In this document: piece by piece, positions 22,833 to 28,513 of the stretch
Position numbering within the stretch: position 1 is the first letter of the stretch
How the letters are laid out: the number at the start of each line of letters is the position of its first letter
Origin: Pezizomycotina sp. ARF18
Lineage: Eukaryota; Ascomycota
Direction of reading: 5' to 3'
Assembly: GCA_002224055.1 (NCBI GenBank)
Contig: AZLU01000074.1
Span: 1 to 28,513, forward strand
DNA: 28,513 bases
Notes under the pieces: generated by a model
Seen by the model: the letters and a program-made list of their open reading frames with translations, nothing else
What the model was told of the DNA's origin: nothing
Databases searched by the model: none
Made by a program: the position numbers and the translations under genes

Positions 22833-23232
22833 GAGGTTAAGGAACAAGAAAAAGAATAAAATAAAGTGGGGAGGTTTGAGAGGGAAGGAAAATATAGAAA
22901 AAGGGAAAAATAAAATAAAATAAAATAAAGGAAAAACAGAAAGAAAAAAAAAAGGGGGGCTTTTCAGAATCGCCCTTTTTCAACAACTCCCGAAGGAGCG
23001 CAATAATCTCCAATTTGCTATCGCCCCTCCAAACGTGACGGAAGACAAAGAAGATCAAGATACGAAGATGGAGGTGGTGGTAGAATTGATCTCGTGTGAG
23101 ACGTGATTGAATGTCTATCCTGATGATGATGTTGGTGGAAGATGAGATGGACAAGAGAGGTGATGATGAGAGAATTTTCTTACAGTTTTGAAAGGGCAAC
23201 GATGCAGGTCTGCGTTGTTCGATGGGAATTTT

Positions 23233-23265
23233 GCGTGTGTGTGTGTGTGTGTGCGTGCGTGTGTG
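23233..23265. repeat. (GT)n microsatellite with GC interruptions
   Basis: Alternating GT over about 33 nt with two GC interruptions, in the 3' flank of SPT3. Confidence 0.9.
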
Positions 23266-24240
23266 GGCAAAAGAGCTGGCCCGATTCGAACGGGTAAGAA
23301 AAGAGATTTCGTAAGGAAGAACACAAAAAGAAACAAAGGAAAAAGAAAAATAAATAAATAAATAAGGAAAATATATATATATTTAGACGAATAAGGAACA
23401 ATGATAACCCTTCTTACTGGTTATGGAAAGTAAAACTAGTCCTAATTGGGCAATATAAGCTCTTGGTTGCTGGTCCAGTTTGAAATAGTCCCTATCAGCT
23501 TCCTTTACGTGCTACGCTCGTGCATTCATTTATTGATCTTCGGTGAATCTAGTCCTGTTGACGCTAAGGCAGCAAGCACTTAAGAGCTATACCTGCAGAT
23601 ATAAATGCACTTCATTCTCTCTCGTAGGGTTGTGCGAACCTTACTCGTATATACGCGCATATTGGGTGGAGAAATTGAAGAATATCTCGACGTCAAAGTA
23701 AGAGGGATTGCAATAGTAATGCTGCAAGTGTCGAGTCTTTTTAGTTTTTGTACTACATCACTGCATGGTGATTTTGGTTACACTGCATGGATTGGTATCG
23801 ATTAACCACAATAATTGAATCGCTAGCAATACAAATTGACGGAAACGATTACCACCCGTATATACTACCTGCAGAATTATCGTGACAATGATATAAAACG
23901 CTGTGTTGTTGAGCAGAGGTTGTATTCATAACACGAAACGAGAAAAAAAGAAGTCCAAAAAAAAAAACAAGCAGGAAACCTGCTTCACTGATAACTAGGG
24001 ATAAAGACGTGAAAAGGACAAAAAGACCAAAAAAATGCGTTCTAGACAAAGTACTCCAAGCACCGATATCTAACAAAATGAGACAAAGTAAGGCACAGAA
24101 TGGAAAAAAGGGGAAGGAGACACGGAAGGAGCGATAACAATTGCAGAAGCGTGAGTGCTAATGTATCAGAGCGAAAGATGGGAAGGGAATGATTACTGTC
24201 GGCATCATATATCCTGGGATAACAGAAAACATTAGAATCT

Positions 24241-25332
24241 TTATACAAGTCCGACTCTTGTTTTCAGGATTCCACCTCCCGAAAAGTTTCTCATGGGCTT
24301 TGTTTTTACGGCCGCCTTTTGCAGTCTTCTGAATGCTTCTTCCACGTGTCTGGCCTCGATAGGTGCCCTGGCCTCCTCCGGCCCGTCAAACAAGAATCGC
24401 TCCCGCTTTCTCTTCTTGTTCTTTTCCCGGTTCTCCATCTGCAGTCTATCCTCGGATTCTTTGACCTTCAGGGCTTCTTCTGTAAGCACCTGAACAATTT
24501 CGAATGTCAGGAAACCGAGAATATCGACAATATCGTCATTCGGCTTCGCGTCCGTCAGCTGGCCGAAGCCCGCCCACTCCCTAAACCTTTTCGCTTTCCT
24601 GAACGTAAAGCTAGCCTGCCTGCATTCCGACCAGTGCACGTATTCGTCCTTTGTCATCCCTTTCGTTCTCTCGTCCGCGTTTTTGAGCCTCTGCAGCGTA
24701 GCCACGTTCGCTTCGATCTCGTCTTCATCTTCATCTTCCTCCCGTTCGGGTACCTGCTCGGTGAAGAAAGAGGAAACTTCCCACGGCAACGACACCTTGG
24801 CGCGCTTCTGCCGGACTTTTAGAGCGTCACCGGCCGCCGAGTCTTCGACGAGGTCCGCCGTATCGACATCCTTATCCTGGTCTTTGGCGGTCTTTCGCAC
24901 TTCCTTCCAGGAGAGGTAGTTACGGAGGCGGGATACTTTGGCTTTGTCGTGCCGGATGAGGAATATTAAATCGTCTGTGCTGATGGCGCGGTGACCGCGG
25001 CGGGCGGCTTGTGCCGTTGCTTGAATAAGCTACAGAGGACTAGTCAGTCTCAAACTCTCGAAATTAAACCAAAGAGATAAGCAATAAGCAAAAAATTTTA
25101 GAGATTGTTTACCATTTCTACCACCTGACCACGAACGATCTCCTCGATTATACCGGTTGTTTCCGGAGATGGTTCGCCCGTTTCACCACTGACAAACATC
25201 ATCTGTTGAAAACCGACACATCCACAGTTAGCAGACTGCAGCGAGAGACGGTAAGGGAAATTTGCAATGGATTGTTTATACCTGCTGTATCTCAACCCTG
25301 TACTTGTATCTGGAATTTTCCTGCGACGTCAT
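24241..25332 (-). CDS. SPT3: SAGA complex subunit Spt3 (histone-fold TBP regulator), intact
   Basis: Spt3 is the SAGA coactivator subunit that contacts TATA-binding protein; it carries two histone-fold halves in one chain (like TFIID TAF13 plus TAF11). Three exons: 25332-25282, 25202-25113 and 25029-24241, with introns of 79 and 83 nt, all phase 0. The start gives [17 protein letters not shown], spliced to [20 protein letters not shown], then [20 protein letters not shown] and [20 protein letters not shown], the N-terminal fold. A charged linker follows ([23 protein letters not shown]), then the C-terminal fold [20 protein letters not shown] and [20 protein letters not shown], ending ILKTRVGLV. 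Length is 309 residues, normal for the family, with no frame break, unlike nearly all its neighbours. It is divergently placed from DPH5, 525 nt apart. Confidence 0.95.
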
Positions 25333-25857
25333 GTTTCGTGGATCTAGCGGTGGAGAAAGTGTCGTTGAATCGGCAATTAGTGGCAGTGTCTAGCAGTTTC
25401 AGTTAATGCTTTATTTCCCTAAACGCGCCTTTGGAAAGGTCGAAAACGGCACTAGAATTCGAGTTATCGAGCTTTGAGAGAAAAATTCAAGGCGTAAAGG
25501 ATCAGGTATCGATTAAACGGACGGATGGCGAGAGAATGGACGGGATGCTGAAGGTTGTTTTGATGAAGTTTCGAGAAGGTTTGTGAAAGGTTTCGTAAAT
25601 TAAAGGGGCGGAACAAAGCGCAAGTTGAGCCTCAATCATATGTGGCTAGTGAGCTCGAGAGCAAAATGACGCCACGCCGTATATCGAATATTTTTTCTAG
25701 AATGCATGCACTGCAGAAAATTGGAGCTCAAATTTTCGTCCAGCGGTTATTTATGCTTTAAAAAAAGTGCAAGGTTCTTACTCAACACGATATTCTTCAG
25801 GTTATCGAAATTTCAGATTGATTTCATAGTCGATTTTTCTATCAATATATCTCAATC
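25333..25857. promoter_or_regulatory. Shared divergent promoter region of SPT3 and DPH5
   Basis: The two start codons face away from each other with 525 nt between them and no other gene. A pyrimidine-rich stretch lies directly before the DPH5 start. I cannot identify a specific transcription-factor site with confidence. Confidence 0.5.
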
Positions 25858-26851
25858 ATGCTCTACTTCATTGGCCTTGGCCTCAGCGATGAGAAGGACA
25901 TCACAGTCAAAGGTTTAGAGGTGGTAAAACGAGCGGAGAGGGTATACCTCGAAGCTTACACGAGTATCCTAATGATAGATAAAGAAAAGCTCGTAAGCTC
26001 CCTCTCCAGCTTCAAAACTCCCCTTCTAATTGCAAATCTCTATTGGAAAATGAAAATTTTTTGAGCTTCTAAGTTAAGCTAACAGTCCAAGTCCGCTGTG
26101 TAGGAGAGCTTCTACGGCCGCCCGGTTTACTCGCGGACCGCGAGCTGGTCGAGTCGTTCAGTGACGATATCATCTCCGGCGCCGACAAAGTTGACGTCGC
26201 CTTCCTCGTCGTCGGCGACCCCTTCGGCGCAACGACGCACGCGGACCTCGTCCTCCGTGCCCGGGAGCTGTCGATGCCTACCTCCACCATCCACAATGCT
26301 TCCATAATGAACGCCGTCGGTGCGTGCGGCCTGCAGCTGTACAATTTTGGCCAGACCGTTTCCATGGTCTTCTTCGAGGAGAACTGGAGGCCGGCAAGCT
26401 TTTACGAGAAAGTAAAAGAGAACAGGACATCGGACTTCACACGCTCATGCTATTGGATATTAAAGTTAAAGAACAGAGCTGGAGAATTTGGCAAGAGGGA
26501 GGAAGATATACGAGCCGCCGAGGTACATGACAGTTGCGCAGTGCGCGCAGCAGATGTTGGAAATCGAGGAGCAGAGAAAGGGAATGGTATATAAACGAGT
26601 CTCCTAATTTTATTTTTTTCTAGCGGTAAAATTCAATGTTACAGGTATATACTGACGCTTCGATCTTAGTATGTGCACCGAATGCCCTGGCAATCGGGTT
26701 ATCACGGTTAGGATCGCCAGATCAGCAGTTCGTCACAGGTACGCTAGAGCAACTAAGCAACGCAGATCTAGGAAAGCCACTGCACTCGCTAGTACTGCTC
26801 GGGAAAAGGGTGCACGAAATGGAGCTTGACTACATAAGGAATTTGCGATAG
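25858..26851 (+). CDS. DPH5: Diphthine methyl ester synthase (diphthamide biosynthesis methyltransferase)
   Basis: This SAM-dependent enzyme methylates the diphthamide precursor on a histidine of eEF2 in the cytosol. Exons: 25858-25992, 26104-26586 and 26645-26851; introns of 111 nt (with a GCTAAC branch site near 26078) and 58 nt. Signatures: [88 protein letters not shown] and [20 protein letters not shown]. Exon 2 has three one-base losses, at the T run 26126-26128 (before LADREL), at GG 26425-26426 (before IGLHTL) and at C 26479 (before LENLARGRK). Together they return to the original frame, and restoring them gives 275 residues, close to the family norm. The stretch [17 protein letters not shown] at the start of exon 3 looks slightly longer than usual. 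An essential-pathway enzyme broken three times in one exon is better explained by consensus error than by decay. Confidence 0.92.
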
Positions 26852-27175
26852 ATAAAAATCTATTCGATAAAGTTTGCAAAGAAGATTATTCCAGTAAATA
26901 ACGATCTTCATCTAATCTAAATTTGATATAACACACAAGGAAAGCATCACTTGGAACAAGAAGTAAATCTAGTTTAAACACTCATATCGAACATTGTTTT
27001 GCTCCAGTTAGCCCAACGACAACATAGAGCATTCTTCAGGTGTATTTTCCCAGTGAAAAAAAAAAGGAAAAGAAAAATTGATATTTTTCGATCTATTCCT
27101 ATGCATTGGGAGTTTCGAGTAGGAGTAATATTGACTATGCATTTGAGAGTATGTGTTTCAATGCCAATCCCGAGC
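26852..27175. other. Convergent intergenic region between DPH5 and the cytochrome b561 gene
   Basis: About 320 nt of AT-rich sequence serving as 3' flank for both genes. A purine tract at 27055-27077 reads as pyrimidine-rich in the sense of the b561 gene. I see nothing else in it. Confidence 0.6.
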
Positions 27176-28363
27176 CTAAAACCCGAGTTTCTGCTTCTTG
27201 ATTCTTGAGAGCAAACCTGAAGAGGGTGGAGAAAGTTAGCTTGTTAAACTAAGAATAATATAGAATCACGATAGCGCTTACCGGCAAGAATCAAAACAGC
27301 AGCAACAACCGGCTGCCAAGTGTGCAAATGGAGTATTTTCTCAACGTAATACGTTTTGTAGCAGTAATAACGACAACCAACAGAAGAAGAAGCGAGATAT
27401 ATCCTCCTATTCTATGAAACTTGTAGATTTTCTTCGCGGCAGCTTCTCCGCCGAACGCCTTGGGGAAGAAAAACATCAGTTACCGACGAGGGAGACCAGC
27501 GGTAGGGTGATATAAGCGATCAGTCCAAGAATACCGTGCGGCGAGTGAAATGCTGGCCGTTGGACTTTATCTGTTGGCCAAGATTACGCCGAAGCCAGCT
27601 AGGAGCAGTGCTATGGCCGTGCCGTTAAGCACTGCATGGATAGTGGCGCCATCTTCTTCTGCTTGGGCGTGTGCGTCGGCTGCAGGAGCAGAGCACTCTG
27701 GAAGAGCAGCAAGATACCGGTGGAATTGAGGATCTAGATGGAATAGTCAGGTCAGATAGAAATATCAAAAAGACCAAATGCATAGAAAGGAAAGAAGCAA
27801 GCAATCACGTACCGGATGAGCGGAAAACAAAATCAGTCATGTGTGAAGATGGACGCCACACACTGACTACGAGAAGCAGGAGACCAATCTGTGCGAGAAC
27901 CCGGTTCCTGGAATGCAAAGATTCCAAATTAATTGATGGTCGCAAAAAAAAGCGATAAAAGAGGACTTAAAAGCGCAAACACGGTCTCTCTATTCAAGAG
28001 AGGCATCGAGCTTGTTTAAACCAAACTACCATGGAATATGGTAAAAAAAAATATGCATACCTTGAATAAGATTTGGCTAGAACCGATTATCCACGTAAAT
28101 TAGCTTCCCATGCCGCCATTAATATTACAAAACCACAACGAGAGAGAAATGCCATGCTTTTCTCGCTTAGATCGAATAACGAGCTTTTTGGAAAACTTAC
28201 AAAGAATTTGTTATCTTCTTCTGACTAACGGTTCCAGGTCTTCCCAGGAGAGGCTCCTGCTCAGTATTGCGCTGTTTGGGATATTGGTGGAATTTGAAGC
28301 CATCTTGTCGTTACTAATATTCCAATGTTGGCTGTCGGGACTTGGTTTGTTCGACGTTGACAT
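27176..28363 (-). CDS. Cytochrome b561-domain transmembrane electron-transport protein
   Basis: Family members carry two haems through a bundle of helices and move electrons across a membrane (ascorbate or ferric-reductase type activity; the substrate here is unknown). Exon 1 starts at 28363 (MSTSNKPSPD; a second ATG at 28303 gives MASNSTNIPNSAILSRSLSW) and probably ends at 28230. Later exons are 27907-27813, 27733-27282 and 27216-27176. Motifs: VLAQIGLLLLVVSVW, LFSAHPILNSTGILLLFQ, ALLLQPTHTPKQKK, GATIHAVLNGTAIALLLAGF, SPHGILGLIAYITL, FFFPKAFGGEAAAKKIYKFH, and the end LLSRIKKQKLGF. Four conserved His residues (in SAHP, TIHA, SPHG and KFHR) match the haem ligands. Seven single-base losses are inferred, near 27856, 27836, 27653, 27572, 27547, 27479 and 27354-27357. 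With these restored the phases agree and the protein is about 242 residues. The 321-nt gap after exon 1 may hide a small exon. Confidence 0.82.
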
Positions 28364-28383
28364 CTCGAGAAGTTTCTCACACC

Positions 28384-28408
28384 AAAAAAAAAAAAAAAAA
28401 AAAAAAAA
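28384..28408. repeat. Poly-A tract (25 nt), poly-T in the leader sense of the b561 gene
   Basis: An uninterrupted run of 25 A residues about 20 nt upstream of the proposed b561 start codon. The remaining bases to the window end (28409-28513) show no gene. Confidence 0.9.
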
Positions 28409-28513
28409 GGGAATAGAAGAAGTATAAGGGGAAGCTTTTGATTTATAATCGCGGTGGAGAAATATGTAGTAGGGGTTGGCGGTTGGCCTTCCTTTGTTGT
28501 TGATTTGCAACGG

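Larger units (their letters stand above)
22375..24240. other. Intergenic region upstream of the 20239-22374 gene and downstream of SPT3
   Basis: It contains the promoter side of one minus-strand gene and the 3' flank of SPT3. Simple repeats dominate: a GAT repeat (22615-22643), poly-A (22811-22832), a GT repeat (23233-23265) and purine tracts at 22840-22965 and 23935-24130 (pyrimidine-rich in the sense of the genes). A short ATG frame at 23605-23805 has no family signature. No tRNA is present; the TTCGAA-containing hairpin near 23281 lacks the rest of a tRNA. Confidence 0.5.

Noticed and set aside
23270-23300. tRNA-like T-arm: CCCG, TTCGAAT loop, CGGG on the minus strand
   Set aside because: No matching acceptor stem, anticodon arm or D-arm at the right distances; only the one hairpin is present.
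23605-23805. 66-codon ATG frame on the plus strand
   Set aside because: Short, no motif, and in the 3' flank of SPT3 with no supporting signals.
24319-24822. 167-codon plus-strand open frame
   Set aside because: Antisense shadow of SPT3 exon 3, which is certain.
26104-26586. Programmed frameshifting in DPH5 exon 2
   Set aside because: Three separate sites in one exon without slippery heptamers; conserved family members need no frameshift.
1-28513. Insertional RNA editing (as in slime-mould mitochondria) as the cause of the missing bases
   Set aside because: The genes are nuclear with spliceosomal introns, SPT3 is intact, and losses sit in short homopolymers, which is the usual pattern of consensus error.

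Overview
The window is nuclear DNA of a filamentous ascomycete (Pezizomycotina-like; I cannot place it more precisely). The evidence is short GT..AG introns (48 to 183 nt) with CTAAC-like branch points, long intergenic gaps full of poly-T/poly-A and pyrimidine tracts, and proteins whose motifs match fungal SWI/SNF subunit Snf12, a fungal TLC-domain protein, the CTP-dependent diacylglycerol kinase Dgk1, the SAGA subunit Spt3, the diphthamide enzyme Dph5 and a fungal cytochrome b561.

Layout from left to right: the 3' part of an unrecognised Ser/Pro/Gln-rich gene (+, 1-735); about 5.9 kb without a recognisable gene; an unrecognised single-exon gene (-, 6664-7586); the Snf12/SMARCD homologue (-, 9464-11320) with a possible spliced C-terminal extension down to 9035; a TLC-domain membrane protein (+, 13302-14573); Dgk1 (-, 16450-17651); an unrecognised disordered protein of about 585 residues (-, 20239-22374); Spt3 (-, 24241-25332); Dph5 (+, 25858-26851), divergent from Spt3; and a cytochrome b561 (-, 27176-28363).

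The genes do not form a pathway. Snf12 and Spt3 are chromatin and transcription subunits, Dgk1 and the TLC protein are membrane-lipid proteins placed tail to tail, and Dph5 modifies translation factor eEF2. I see no secondary-metabolite cluster, mobile element, CRISPR array, rRNA or tRNA.

The most important property of the window is that almost every gene except SPT3 is broken by single-base frame changes. After each break the conserved protein sequence resumes at once in another frame. Nearly all sites can be explained by one missing base in a short G or C run, and adding the inferred bases restores splice phase across exons. This points to consensus under-calling of short homopolymers in a draft assembly far more than to a cluster of pseudogenes. 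Coordinates below are therefore gene spans that need indel correction before translation.

I found no convincing new biological system. The best leads are a possible 48-nt intron that would skip the SNF12 stop codon and add a Ser/Pro-rich tail, two or three unrecognised protein genes, and pyrimidine tracts that follow the direction of transcription.
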